The notes: a model not told the origin generated them from the sequence alone. A stretch of 21,856 bases of DNA from Lingula anatina (GCF_001039355.2 NW_019773651.1:21590-43445), one strand, 5' to 3'. Positions 1-9,877 are shown, counted from the stretch's first letter. Translations and numbers: made by a program.

Positions 1-22
1 GGGGGGGGGGGGGGGGGGGGGG
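1..22. repeat. poly-G run at window edge
   Basis: The window opens with 22 consecutive G. It may be a real homopolymer or an assembly-edge artefact; the sequence cannot tell. Confidence 0.9.
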
Positions 23-622
23 TGATTATGCAGAGGAGTAATGATGTGGGGAGGTTAAGGGGTATAGCCCCAACAAATACTTGTATTTATTTAGTAACTA
101 CAGTACACGTAGCACCAGCAGTTGCCCCCTTGGTTTCAATACAATAACTAGTCTAAATTTTTATTTTACTACAGCAGCTTCTTCAAGATCAATATCATTA
201 AGACAGACCTAATTAATTCAAGGTAAACACAATACTTACAGACAATGAACTATTATCTCACAAGAGGCCTAATGCAAGGGTATGTGCTTTCTTTGCCTTA
301 GGCAGTTACTGAAGCTGTTAAGTGGTTTATTGCATGTTTTCATATCGTCCAAAGAGATTTGGCATCTACTTTTGATTTATTTCGACTGACAGTACACCTC
401 TCCGTGGTCTTACCAAGAGCAAGCTTACTGAAAGTCATGCTATCATGCTGTAGAAACAAACAAGCAAATAAAATTTAATTTACTGAACTATTTAAAGTTA
501 CACTCCGCAGGTGCCTGTCCAAGCTTGGAGCAAACACTGCATATATTTTTTGCAGCGGTTCTGTTTTTTCACGTGCATTGAACATTGGACCAGGAATATG
601 ATACCAGCAGAGAACGACGTAC
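23..622. other. probable SCAI intron, no gene seen
   Basis: This AT-rich stretch lies downstream of the SCAI exon on the minus strand. The expected next SCAI segment (starting DLPQYG in the vertebrate protein) is not present on that strand, so it should lie beyond the left edge. No RNA gene or repeat was recognised. Confidence 0.5.
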
Positions 623-756
623 CTAAGTCCATTGAAAAGTTGCTTAGACTTCTCCAACAGATGACAGAACTCGTTGACAACCTTTCGTTCCTGGTCGTCC
701 ATCTCCATGATGTTGCTGTGTTGACAGTCGCCTTTAACCTCCAATCCTATGATAGC
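623..756 (-). CDS. SCAI: SCAI, N-terminal exon (partial gene)
   Basis: This is one exon of a homologue of SCAI (suppressor of cancer cell invasion), known in vertebrates as a nuclear co-repressor of MRTF/SRF transcription that also acts in DNA break repair. The exon translates to a segment with ERKVVNEFCHLLEKSKQLF then NGLR, close to the recalled vertebrate stretch with ERK, DFCYLLDKSKQLFNGLR. The acceptor is TTTTTTTAG at 759-757 and the donor is AG|GTACGT at 622-621, so the exon holds 44 codons plus 2 nt. The frame is open back to the acceptor. A likely start is the ATG at 708-706, which has A at -3 and G at +4 and would give MEMDDQERK; the codons before it could be 5' UTR or an N-terminal extension from an upstream exon. 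The rest of the gene lies beyond the left edge. Family identity is fairly sure; the start is not. Confidence 0.8.
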
Positions 757-1754
757 CTAAAAAAATGAACCCACAAAATATATTCCAGTGTTTACCAGTG
801 AACGTTATATACGTATGCAAAGCCTAGGTTTAATGCGCTCTTTAGTGTTCGCTATGAAGAAATATATGGAAATTAATCAATGTTTGAATCGTCGAGAATA
901 TAGGCAAGTAAAGAAGTGCGCAGGTGCGGAAGCTGTCTGCTACACGTGAATTTCTATGACCGGTTGTATTGGTGCTTGTATGATACTTTTGCAAATTGTG
1001 TGTATTTGCGTACTCGATTAATAATTATTTGTGTTTGAAAGTTGTTATAGCTAAACAGCCGATAAGCATTTTATCTCCTGGGTAGGTAACTGATTAGAAA
1101 AAATTCAGTCTCATTTCTAGTTACCGAATAAAATAATCATCTTGTACTTTTCTCTGTCAGGCTTTGAGATTGTGAAGAGCAGCCGGATAAGAATCTAAAT
1201 ACTCATTATTCCTAGCACAGACTTCAAACGTCTGCTCCTTTTCACGAAACTAGTTCATGCAGACATTTATGGTGTGTTAGAGACTATAATTCTCTACCGA
1301 AAGTCATTTTAAGGTAAAAAAACATGTCAAAACTAAGTGTTTTTTCTTGATGTACACTGTACGTGTTTATTTTCATTAACATTATAAGATTTTAATTAAA
1401 GTTGTTGGAGGCATGTGGCATCATGAACATAATAAAGAAAGTGTCATTATTTAGTGCTTCCATTGTTGACACAATGTGACACATACTGGTACTGTATTGC
1501 CTTGCTTTCCAGAAATATAGCTTCAAGTACTCAGCCCCTGAACCAGTTGTGTTAGCACTCCTATTTATGCATAATTTGTGATATGTGCTGATGCACGAAA
1601 GTTAGAGGTAACAGAGAGGAAATGACGGCCTGCTAGGGACTCAGCTGCATGTTGGGAAGCCTCAAATCTTTTGCTTACCTCTCACCTCCTCCAGTTGCAC
1701 ACTGCTGAAAGGTCAACCAGTCTTGTTGTCAACACTACTGTAAATTAAGGTAAG
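757..1754. other. SCAI upstream region or first intron, no coding seen
   Basis: No convincing coding exon was found. On the minus strand an acceptor-like TTGACCTTTCAG (about 1717-1706) followed by a donor-like GAG|GTAAGC near 1680-1675 could bound a short 5' UTR exon of SCAI, but there is no ATG in it and support is weak. Confidence 0.4.
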
Positions 1755-1888
1755 CAGGCATGTAGCTAGCAATTTATAAAGAAGAGGGGTTCTTTTTCTG
1801 AAAAAGTAAAGCTATTACCATCAAACCATCATGTACCTAGGTCAAATTTTATCCAGAACAGATTTTTTTCTACCTGGCTCTCGGCCTG
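1755..1888. mobile_element. MITE-like element, copy 1 (5-bp target duplication)
   Basis: The 134-bp element starts CAGGCATGTAGCTAGC and ends CTCGGCCTG. It is flanked on both sides by GTAAG (1750-1754 and 1889-1893), a perfect 5-bp direct repeat that fits a target-site duplication. Its interior (TTCTTTTTCTGAAAAAGT, then GTCAAATTTTA) matches copy 2 at 3679-3847, so the two are one family; this copy has lost internal sequence near its 3' end. It has no coding capacity. Confidence 0.8.
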
Positions 1889-2829
1889 GTAAGATTCAAG
1901 TGCTAATCTACCAGTAATGCTCCCACGCTCGGCTGTCACCTTGAATGGATAGTAAACGATTGTTGTAAAATCGCTAAATGATATTAAAACCGGGTGCAAA
2001 AACTTGAAAACCACCTAGGACAACCTTGGACTGCCACATTAATCCAATACAATGCAAAAATAAACTATAACAAGTGGTTAAAACCTTCAAACCGAATGTC
2101 GTAAAGTCCCCATATACCTCCATAGAGACAATAAAATAGAGTAAGCTTCTGAAACAAGAATTGACCAACTTAAACATAATAAACTGAAACTATGAGACCT
2201 TTAAATGTGCGAGGTATGTCAGGTATTATTTCCCACCTGGAACCAAATGGTTGAAAGATCACTTGGGCTAAGCATCACTGCGTGTTGGTTTGTTTTCTGG
2301 CACATAAAATCCTTGTGTCATTATATGGCCTGTTTCACATATTCAGAAATCTGTTAATGACAGTCTTCAGTAATTCAATAATTACTGGACAAGAAAGTAA
2401 ATTATGGCTAGATTTATTAGGATGGGCAAATGGTCTTTTAAATTTCTGTAAGGTATTTTGATGGGCCAAGTTTATTTGATGTGCCTCTCTGTTGTGTAAA
2501 AGTACATGAAGAACACTTTTTGTAGATTATATATTGAATTAAAATAAAGGTAAAAAGGAAGTATCATTGCCTTGCATCTGTGGCTGCTTCGTTCTACAGC
2601 TAGTCAGGATCAAATGGTTTTAAACATCCTGAAAACATTGGCTCGTGTGCAACAACAGAAAGTATGAATGAGAAAATCTTTTTGACTAGATAACAAGTAG
2701 CTGATGTAATGTTTTTTTTTTAATTTTTGTGTATTTGAGCATGAAAATGGGCTTTTGTAAAATAATAAGTGGAAAAGAATTAACTAAAAAAAATCTATCT
2801 CCAGAATTTTAAAGACGTTCAGTTGAGCC
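1889..2829. other. DHPS upstream region, no coding seen
   Basis: AT-rich sequence with no TATA box near the DHPS start. An acceptor-like ATCTCCAG ends at 2804, 25 nt before the DHPS ATG, so DHPS may have an upstream noncoding exon; its donor could not be placed. Confidence 0.4.
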
Positions 2830-3606
2830 ATGGCCAGCCAGAGTGCACCTCCCAGTATAGCTGTGGACTCAGTGCTGCTGAAGAGCGAGGAAATGCCCGA
2901 GGGCTCTGAGACTGTCCAGGGTTACGACTTCAACAATGGCGTAGATTACCACCAGCTGCTGAAGATGTACACCACTTCAGGGTTCCAGGCAACTAATTTT
3001 GGACTCGCTGTTGAACAGATTAATAAGATGGTGATTATGTTTGTGTCAGGTTAAAATTCATAGGCAACTGATTATGGCCAAGAACTTTTGTCTCCATTCA
3101 CATAGACACCATCAGTCAACGTAGATCGGCTTAGCTCTGCAGGGACTCTGGCTAAGTACAATCAGCTTAACTGGATGACAGGCCTCCTCTTGTTTCCAAC
3201 ATACTCGTTTAATCACAAGCTTTTTTTGTGTTCTACTTAATGCCAAGAGGAGGCATGTGATTCAGTTAAGGTGATTGCAGTCAGCGAGAGTTGGGTTGAT
3301 TCAAGCAGACAGTGGTATCTAAGAGGATTGGGACTTGTGATACATGTCTGACAGAAGAACCCTAATATTTCTCTACGTAAATGCAGTGTTAATCCAGTGA
3401 TGTAACTTATATGCATGAGGCACTTAATGGAGTTATATATGGATGGGGGATCGGGGAGACAATGCTTGTGTTACTGAAGCGTATCATGTTGATATTAAAC
3501 TGGATTAATGTGTCTGTGAATGTCAACTGAATATTTCATGCTGTTTTGCTTGTTTGTTAAAATTTCATGTGGATAAGAAGAGAGATATACCTGCATATTT
3601 GGTCTT

Positions 3607-3641
<35 letters not shown>

Positions 3642-6600
3642 CATAGCATTTGAGCAATGTCTTTTTTTCATAGAAAGTCAGGCCTGTAGCCAGCAATTTC
3701 AAAGGGAGGGGGTTCGTTTTCTGAAAAAGTGGACCTTTTACCATAAAATCTTCAAGTACATAGATCAAATTTTACCCAGAGTGGACCTTTTCCCAGCAAA
3801 AAGGGTGGTTCTTTCAAACCCCCGAACCCCCCCTAGCTACGGGCCTGAAAGTAGTTATTAGTATTTAATTGTACACATACCAGGAAGCAGCTGACAAATT
3901 TTCATACATTTTAGATTGAAAAGAAACTAGAACCCCTTCCAGAAGAAGTGAGGCAAGAAGCTAATTTCAACCCTGTTGGTCGCGAGAAGACTAACTGCAC
4001 TATATTTCTGGGGTATACATCTAACCTGATTTCCTCAGGAGTCAGAGAGACCATCAGATATCTAGTGCAGCACAACATGGTAAGCTATTGGATGAGGACA
4101 CTGCTTTGATGGCACATACCCTTAGTTTTTTTTTTTTTTTTTTTTTTTTTTGTAAAAAAAAAACAAATAAAGTGCTTGTGTTGTATACATATGTTGACAC
4201 ATTTCAAAGATGGACTGAATTGGTGGAAGAGTGGTGGACTGAAAGGTGTAAAATCGTAAATGATATTGTTCCCAGAAATGGCCAAATTCATCACTGCAGT
4301 AACTGTATGTGTTTTGGAGTAAACAGAGTATGTTGATGTTGTATAAATGACTTTATTTACTTATTAGCATATTGTTAAGTAAAGTGCAGGGTTGCCAACA
4401 TTATTCAGTGTACAAAATTTGTAGATCTGTTGGTTGACCTGCTGGTAATACATGTAACAGAATTAAATAAGGGTACCTGAAATTCAAGATAATTAATATT
4501 AAATGTTTTGTATAGTACACCTGAATACACAGAGTTTTTTTTTACCGTGGATGTGTGCTTAAAATAACAATTTAACTGTGTCAGGTGGATGTTTTGGTGA
4601 CCACAGCTGGGGGTATTGAGGAAGACTTCATTAAGTGCATGGCTCCAACTTACCTAGGGGACTTCCACTTGAAAGGCAAGGAGCTGAGAGAGAAGGGCAT
4701 CAATAGGATTGGGAATCTACTTGTTCCTAACAATAATTACTGTTTGTTTGAGGACTGGATAATGCCAATCTTAGACCAGATGCTGGTAGAACAGCAGGAA
4801 CAAGTAAGAAGTTCAATGCTGATTGCAATTGGTAATAAGAGGCCAGTCCCATTTAGTTTTATTGTACAATTTTAGAAAATGATCAATTTTTTAAAAATTT
4901 TTGTGCATCACACTTTGGTTTGGTAAGTAATTAGCTATTGAGCAAAAACAGAAAAATAACAGTGGGACTCTAGATATATATTAATCTGAAAGAAAGGTTT
5001 GAAGCAAATATCATTGCATGTTAAAATTTCCCTTGGTTACACACATGAATTTCTGCTGTTTAATAAAATAATTATTTCTGCAGAAAGTGAACTGGACACC
5101 ATCAAAAATGATTGCAAGACTTGGCAAAGAGATTGACAACCCACAGTCTGTTTATTACTGGGCCTACAAGGTAAGGCAAATTAATCACCATGATTAGATA
5201 TTAATTGTATACTAAACATTTCCTAAAAATGTATCCCTTTTGGTACTTGCTCCAGAATCATTATTGATATTTACAATTTTTTGCTAGGAATTTTTCAAGC
5301 AAAAATACTAATTTGTAGTGTTTAAAATAAAAGCATTTTTTTTTTCATGAAGTAGCACATGCCATGTATTTTGAGTGCTCACACTTTATAAGTTAATTAG
5401 TGATGTTTTCAGAGATTTACTTTGTTCAAACAAAATATTTCGTTGTTCTTCCAGAATAACATTCCTGTATTTAGCCCTGCTCTTACTGATGGCTCTTTAG
5501 GAGACATGCTGTATTTTCATTCCTATAAAAACCCTGGTCTGGTTCTGGATATTGTTGAAGGTTTGTGAACACAAAAAGCTTAGTTTTCTCTTTTACAAGG
5601 TTAAAGTACAGGTGTAATTTGTTTGCCATTGCATGTTGTGTCTATCCCAGAGTGTATTGCGGTAGGTTGATTTGAAATTTTTAGATTGTACATGCTTACA
5701 TTACACATTCTACTACATGTATTTCCAGACATACGTCGGATGAATAGCCAGGCGATCTTTGCGCAAAACTCGGGAATGATAATTCTTGGTGGGGGCCTGG
5801 TGAAACACCATATCTGCAATGCTAACATGATGGCAAGTATATAATAAATATGCTGTCAAAAACTATGATCAATAGCAATGTCAGGGTTTCAGGAAATATA
5901 GATGAATTTAGGTCTAACCTATAAATACATGGTATGTAACATTTCTGTAACATCTGCTATATATCATTATATCCATTACATGTGGTTATTATTTTTTCCC
6001 CCAGAAATAAAAATCACATTTTGATAATATAATGTTTTATATGCAGTAGCTTTTATACCCACGTGTATTTGTGGATTGGTGTCAGTAATTATTGTGATTG
6101 GGAGAAGATCCAATGATTGTGTTAGGTTGGAAATGTAAAACACATTCAAGATGCTGTATGCATTCATCAGTGCCATATGCATACAGTTACATATAAAATA
6201 TAGGGTTTTCTTAGTTTATACTACCTTAGGAATAAGGCACCCTTTGTGCAAACTTTTGTTTGATGTGGTAATTTTGTTTATACTATCCTTGGTATAATGC
6301 ACCTTTTGTACAGTCCTTATATTATCTGATGTGGTATGGTATTGGGTTGAATTTTGAGATAGAATGTGCATATTTTGAAAGTTATCATGCATTTAATTTA
6401 CTTTTGACTTGGTTTCCGTTTTTCAGAGGAATGGAGCAGATTTCTCGTTATTTGTGAATACTGCCCAAGAATTTGATGGCAGTGATTCTGGAGCTAGGCC
6501 AGATGAAGCTGTCTCCTGGGGAAAGATAAAGAAAGATGCTAAACCTGTGAAGGTACATTTTTTCAGAATATCAACAAATGACCGTTTTTGTGTATTCAAC

Positions 6601-6934
6601 TCTTTTTATACCTTTATTTATACACAGGTGTGAGAATTTTGTTTGCCAAATTTTGAATTTTGACGTGTCGATCATGAGTTTATTTTATCACAGAAATGGA
6701 CCTTTGTTCTGTGATATTATTCTCATCTGTCTTATACATATATAACAAACTACAATGCAGAATCATTATATTTATGCAACTATGAGATAAAAATCCATCT
6801 TGCAGGTGTATGCAGATGCCAGTCTTGTGTTTCCTCTGCTTGTTGCTGAAACATTCGCGAGGAATTTCCCAATTAAAAACGGAGACAGAAGTCTGGGAGA
6901 AGGCACATCGAGCAAGAAAAGCAAACTATCTTGA
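2830..6934 (+). CDS. DHPS: deoxyhypusine synthase (8 exons, complete)
   Basis: DHPS transfers the aminobutyl group of spermidine to one lysine of eIF5A, using NAD, the first step of hypusine formation in the cytosol. Coding exons are 2830-3030, 3915-4079, 4585-4803, 5084-5170, 5455-5560, 5729-5832, 6427-6552 and 6806-6934 (stop TGA). The spliced protein is 378 aa against 369 in human. It tracks the human protein almost end to end: [88 protein letters not shown], then SWGK with the catalytic lysine near residue 327 (human Lys329). The start ATG has a strong context (GAGCCATGG). All introns are phase 0 except the fifth, which is phase 1; the intron after exon 6 uses a GC donor. The C-terminus after LVAETFA diverges into a Ser/Lys-rich tail. 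The gene is head to head with SCAI. Confidence 0.97.
3103..3321. repeat. long imperfect inverted repeat in DHPS intron 1
   Basis: The strongest arms are about 3142-3192 and 3244-3293. CCTCCTCTTG at 3183-3192 pairs with CAAGAGGAGG at 3244-3253, and CTTAACTG pairs with CAGTTAAG. Weaker pairing continues outwards (TAGACACCA near 3103 against TGGTATCTA near 3313). The loop is about 51 nt and contains its own small hairpin (CACAAGC...TTGTG). It could be a decayed foldback element or a transcribed hairpin. Confidence 0.7.
3609..3639. repeat. poly-T tract in DHPS intron 1
   Basis: About 31 consecutive T. It lies 40 bp before the MITE copy but outside its target duplication, so it is not clearly part of that element. 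Confidence 0.9.
3679..3847. mobile_element. MITE-like element, copy 2 (5-bp target duplication)
   Basis: The 169-bp element starts CAGGCCTGTAGCCAGC and ends CTAGCTACGGGCCTG, giving imperfect terminal inverted repeats of about 15 bp. It is flanked by AAAGT on both sides (3674-3678 and 3848-3852). The motif GTGGACCTTTT occurs twice inside, about 50 bp apart. It has no coding capacity, so it would be non-autonomous. The CAGG termini and 5-bp duplications would fit some hAT groups, but the superfamily is not certain. Confidence 0.85.
4126..4151. repeat. poly-T tract in DHPS intron 2
   Basis: 26 consecutive T, closely followed by a run of 9 A (4154-4163 region), so a small A/T foldback is possible. 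Confidence 0.85.
5833..5834 (+). other. non-canonical GC splice donor of DHPS intron 6
   Basis: Exon 6 must end at 5832 to join M to RNGAD in frame, which places the donor on GCAAGT. The nearby GT at 5837 would shift the frame. Apart from the second base, GCAAGT follows the strong consensus seen in known GC-AG introns. The acceptor is TTTTCAG at 6420-6426. Confidence 0.9.
6211..6336. repeat. imperfect direct repeat in DHPS intron 6
   Basis: Two diverged copies of about 60-65 bp lie head to tail. GTTTATACTA occurs at 6214 and 6276, a GCACC near 6236 recurs near 6299, and GATGTGGTA occurs at 6262 and 6328. No terminal repeats or coding sequence are evident. Confidence 0.75.
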
Positions 6935-6971
6935 AGAAGGAACATCGACCAAGAAAAGTAAATCATCTTGA
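6898..6971 (+). repeat. 37-bp tandem duplication across the DHPS stop codon
   Basis: Copy 1 (6898-6934) encodes the last DHPS residues and the stop. Copy 2 (6935-6971) follows directly and matches at 32 of 37 positions. Both start AGAAGG and both end CATCTTGA-like with TCTTGA. Copy 2 lies in the 3' UTR. Confidence 0.9.
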
Positions 6972-7640
6972 TATAAACTGAATTATTCAGGAATGAGCCC
7001 ATAAAGTACCCCCAATTGCTAGTCAAAGGCTTAGTTCTGACAGAAGATGCAGTTTCATTTTACTCTGTGCAACAATATATGTTATATCGTCATTAAGTTA
7101 AACCTTTAACAATTATTGTCAGAGAAAAAAGGGAAGTTTCTGCCTGCATCATCCTGTTAAGCTTGATCAATTCTATGATGTTTTATAACTACAAAGACGA
7201 GTATCTCTAAGGAGAGGAAGAGCACTTCATGAAAGGTCTTCAGAAAAAAACTGATTTGTCATAATTTCTGCTTGGTCAGCAGGTTTTGATTAAATGCTCT
7301 AATATGAATACATTTTATATGATTACATGGTGAGTATTCATTCATGTATTACTTGTTTTGTTTAAGATAACATGGGATATTTTATGTAAAGCGTATTGTT
7401 TTCATTCTATCTATGCATGATAGCATCTATATAAAGTGTCAGATTTTTATTCGCAGTTAACCCAATCCATATGAACATTTGATTATGGAAGGAGATACCA
7501 GTACTGCTACTGAACATTTTAAAACATGCATTATTTTAATATAATAATAATGATATGTAGCCTCTCATACTCTGAAAACAGAAATGTTATATAACAATTT
7601 TTATTTAAAAAATTAATAAAAAGCACCAACTCGGGTTAAG
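6935..7640 (+). other. DHPS 3' UTR (inferred)
   Basis: From the DHPS stop to the first good polyadenylation signal at 7615. No other gene was seen in it. Confidence 0.65.
7615..7620 (+). terminator. DHPS polyadenylation signal AATAAA
   Basis: AATAAA is followed by a GT/T-rich stretch (GCGTGTTC, then TTTTTTTGTTGTTTGTGG, about 7641-7676), a typical downstream element. Confidence 0.7.
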
Positions 7641-7969
7641 CGTGTTCATTTTATTTTCTTTTTTTGTTGTTTGTGGTCCTATATTAATCCTTAGAAAAGA
7701 AAGTATGTCACCTCAAAATTAAATGAAAACTGTCAATACTAAAAAATACACTTTTCAAAATTGCATATTAAAATTTAGGTTTATAGTACAGACGGCTTTT
7801 TTCACACATTTTGTTAAAGTGAAATGTGCTTCTGTTGACAGTCATAGCGATAATTTTTTTAGAAAAAATTGTAAATCAGAAATAACTCCGTAGGAAAGAG
7901 ATAACCGGAGATTGAGCCTCTTCTTCCTCCCCATTGCTGTAAAGGATGTGAAATAGCACACAACTCATA

Positions 7970-8423
7970 ACAAATAAATGTTGAAAGTTTATTTCATGTT
8001 TTTAAAACGTCAAATAATGGTAATTAAAAACAAACAAAAAAATGCTTATTGTGAATAGTGACAAAATGATACACAAGGACATCACCTTTGGTGTTACAAT
8101 TTTACAACCTATAAACATGTACATACAAGGTATTTACTTCTTTCACTTCAAAATAACACCATTACCATTGGTTAGCTATTGGCTTTTGGAATGTACTATT
8201 GGTAGTACAGAAACAATTTGTCTAATTGAAACAATTTTCAGCCAAGGTAAGAGGCCCGTAGTTTTCTCTTATGGTGGACTTTAGTCTTTCCATGGAGACA
8301 TACACGTTTGTTAAATTCCCAGCGTGAACGTCGTTCAGAATGTTCATGTATATTTTGATTATTACTGAAGAATCCTTCATGAGATCTTCAAAACGCACGC
8401 CTCATTGCGATCTTGATTATTTC
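7970..8423 (-). other. possible 3' UTR exon of glycine-rich gene A
   Basis: A minus-strand acceptor TTGTTACTTCAG ends at 8424 and an AATAAA signal lies at 7993-7988. It would pair with the donor AAAG|GTAAGA at 8799-8798, giving a 376-bp intron in the 3' UTR. Cleavage near 7970 is a guess. Confidence 0.45.
7988..7993 (-). terminator. AATAAA signal, likely for gene A
   Basis: It is the first AATAAA on the minus strand downstream of gene A's stop. DHPS and gene A would be convergent, their ends separated by about 330 bp. Confidence 0.5.
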
Positions 8424-8623
8424 CTGAAGTAACAAAAGATTGTGAATAATTCTACAGTTTTCATTTTAAATGAAGTGTGCAAAGGCCATTTGTGAGAAAA
8501 TAGAAGAAAAAAAAAACGATGTTGAGTCTTCTCACCATGAAGATAAACTATGTTAGTTCTTTAAACATTCTTTTCTTGCATGAAAATTATGCATTTAAAT
8601 TCGAAGAAAATGCATTCGAAGTC

Positions 8624-8625
<2 letters not shown>

Positions 8626-8657
<32 letters not shown>
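8626..8657. repeat. (CT)16 microsatellite
   Basis: 32 bp of perfect CT repeat, inside the proposed 3' UTR intron of gene A. Confidence 0.95.
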
Positions 8658-8659
<2 letters not shown>

Positions 8660-8833
8660 GTGTATCTGTTGATGTTGAGTGGCAAATAAAGACATTTACG
8701 AGGAAATCTGTCAGTCCAAATTATTATTTCATAATGCCAAATATGTACTTAAATAATTTTTACAATGATATACAAAGAAACGATCATATCCAATCTTACC
8801 TTTATGTTAAATCTTCCCCGGCAGTCATGACAT

Positions 8834-9023
8834 CTAACCATGGAGACCAAATTTACCGAAGCCAACTCCCTGGAATATAATAATGCAAGTTTTATAATCT
8901 AGGGAGATTTGCAAATAAACGTTGATAAAATTGCTTAAATTGAATAGTATACAGTGTGTATAATCCGTATATTGATGAATTATGCCATTGTTTTGAATGT
9001 AAAAGTCTAACGCTAGGCAATGG

Positions 9024-9112
<89 letters not shown>

Positions 9113-9756
9113 GTGTAGTTAGGCCTACTAGTATATTATAAGTAACATTTAAAAGAATGCACGTTTCTCCCGACTGCTTCCAATAAAAGAAATTATGAAC
9201 TTGAAACTATCTTAGATAATAAGTTCATCTGGATGTATAACCTAGTATTTTTATTAAAAAATGATGGAAAAAAACTTCTCTCGAGCTCCTTTAAGTTTAC
9301 AAAATGCTTTCAAGGAAAAAAAAAACTAAGAACTCGAATGTATATATTTTGCTAATACAGTAAGATATTATTTTAAAAACAAAGTGAAGTTTCACTGACC
9401 TTGCCGAAACCAAGACCGTAGCCAACACCGCCATAGCCGCCGAGGCCGAATCCACCGATACCAAAGCCCTTGCCGAAACCGCCAAGACCACCGTATCCGA
9501 TGCCCTTGCCAAAGCCTCCGATACCTCCGTAGCCGAGGCCCTTGCCGAAACCGCCAATACCTCCGTAGCCGAGGCCCTTGCCGAAACCGCCAATACCTCC
9601 GTAGCCGAGACCGCCGAAGCCGCCGAAACCTTTGCCGATGCCGAAGCCACCAATGCGACCGATGCCACTGCCGTAGCCAACTGGATATCCCTTCAGGCCT
9701 GGGGCGGCGTAGGCGACGGCGGCGAGGGCCAGGAGGAGAGCGATGCACTTCATCAT
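8834..9756 (-). CDS. secreted glycine-rich protein A (2 coding exons)
   Basis: Exon 1 (9756-9400) encodes 119 aa and exon 2 (8869-8834) encodes GVGFGKFGLHG and a stop, 130 aa in all. The donor is AAG|GTCAGT and the acceptor ATTCCAG|GG; exon 2 is placed by its match to the same tail in gene B. The start ATGATGAAG is chosen because it opens a signal peptide (MMKCIALLLALAAVAYA, cleavage near residue 17-18) and because gene B starts identically. The frame runs 27 codons further upstream, but that segment crosses the TATA box. The mature chain has Gly at nearly every second residue with Phe, Tyr, Ile, Leu and Lys, and four 12-residue repeats around GYGGIGGFGKG. There is no cysteine after the signal peptide. 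It resembles shell-matrix, periostracal or silk-like Gly-rich proteins; low complexity makes the exact family uncertain, and function is not known. Confidence 0.85.
9026..9109. repeat. (AT)42 microsatellite
   Basis: 84 bp of perfect alternating AT in the intron between the two coding exons of gene A. Its length is likely polymorphic. Confidence 0.97.
9469..9612 (-). repeat. four 36-bp coding repeats in gene A
   Basis: Units are 9577-9612, 9541-9576, 9505-9540 and 9469-9504, each encoding 12 residues of the form GYGG(I/L)GGFGKG plus a variable residue. The first two units read differ at one base only, so expansion there is recent. Confidence 0.9.
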
Positions 9757-9795
9757 CTTGACTGTGGAGGTTGTTACCTTTAATGCAGTAGAGTA

Positions 9796-9826
9796 ATGAC
9801 AGCGTCTGTCCCTTTCCCCTTTTATA
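9796..9826 (-). promoter_or_regulatory. core promoter of gene A (TATA and initiator-like)
   Basis: TATAAAA lies at 9826-9820, about 70 bp before the ATG. GCTGTCAT at 9803-9796 begins 23 bp downstream of the TATA box and fits an initiator; gene B has the same octamer 22 bp from its TATA box. Confidence 0.75.
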
Positions 9827-9834
9827 GGCCCCAG

Positions 9835-9877
9835 CACCCTGGTGTTCAGTGCGTGATGTTAAACATTTTCCAGGGTG
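9835..9877. promoter_or_regulatory. dyad element upstream of gene A TATA box
   Basis: CACCCTGG (9835-9842) and CCAGGGTG (9870-9877) form an 8-bp dyad, and GGTGTTCA occurs at 9841 and 9874. It sits just upstream of the TATA box and could be a binding site, but this is weak evidence. Confidence 0.3.

Noticed and set aside
1675-1720. Short minus-strand candidate exon upstream of SCAI
   Set aside because: Acceptor and donor are plausible but the segment is about 26 nt, has no ATG and cannot be tied to SCAI sequence; noted only as a possible 5' UTR piece.
4585-4875. Treating the DHPS exon 3 frame as a separate 96-aa gene starting at GTG
   Set aside because: It is an internal exon with acceptor TGTCAG and donor CAA|GTAAGA; the residues after 4803 are intron.
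8956-9141. 61-aa open frame of Tyr-Ile repeats
   Set aside because: It is the (AT)42 microsatellite read in frame.
9297-9748. Open frames overlapping gene A in other frames (Ala/Val/Ser-rich and Arg-rich)
   Set aside because: Repetitive Gly codons (GGN) leave all frames free of stops; only the frame with signal peptide, splice donor and paralogues is credible. The same applies to overlapping frames at genes B and C (12012-12446, 16199-16717).
9757-9837. 27-codon upstream extension of gene A's first exon
   Set aside because: It begins within the TATA box region and has no counterpart in gene B; the internal ATG starts a clear signal peptide.
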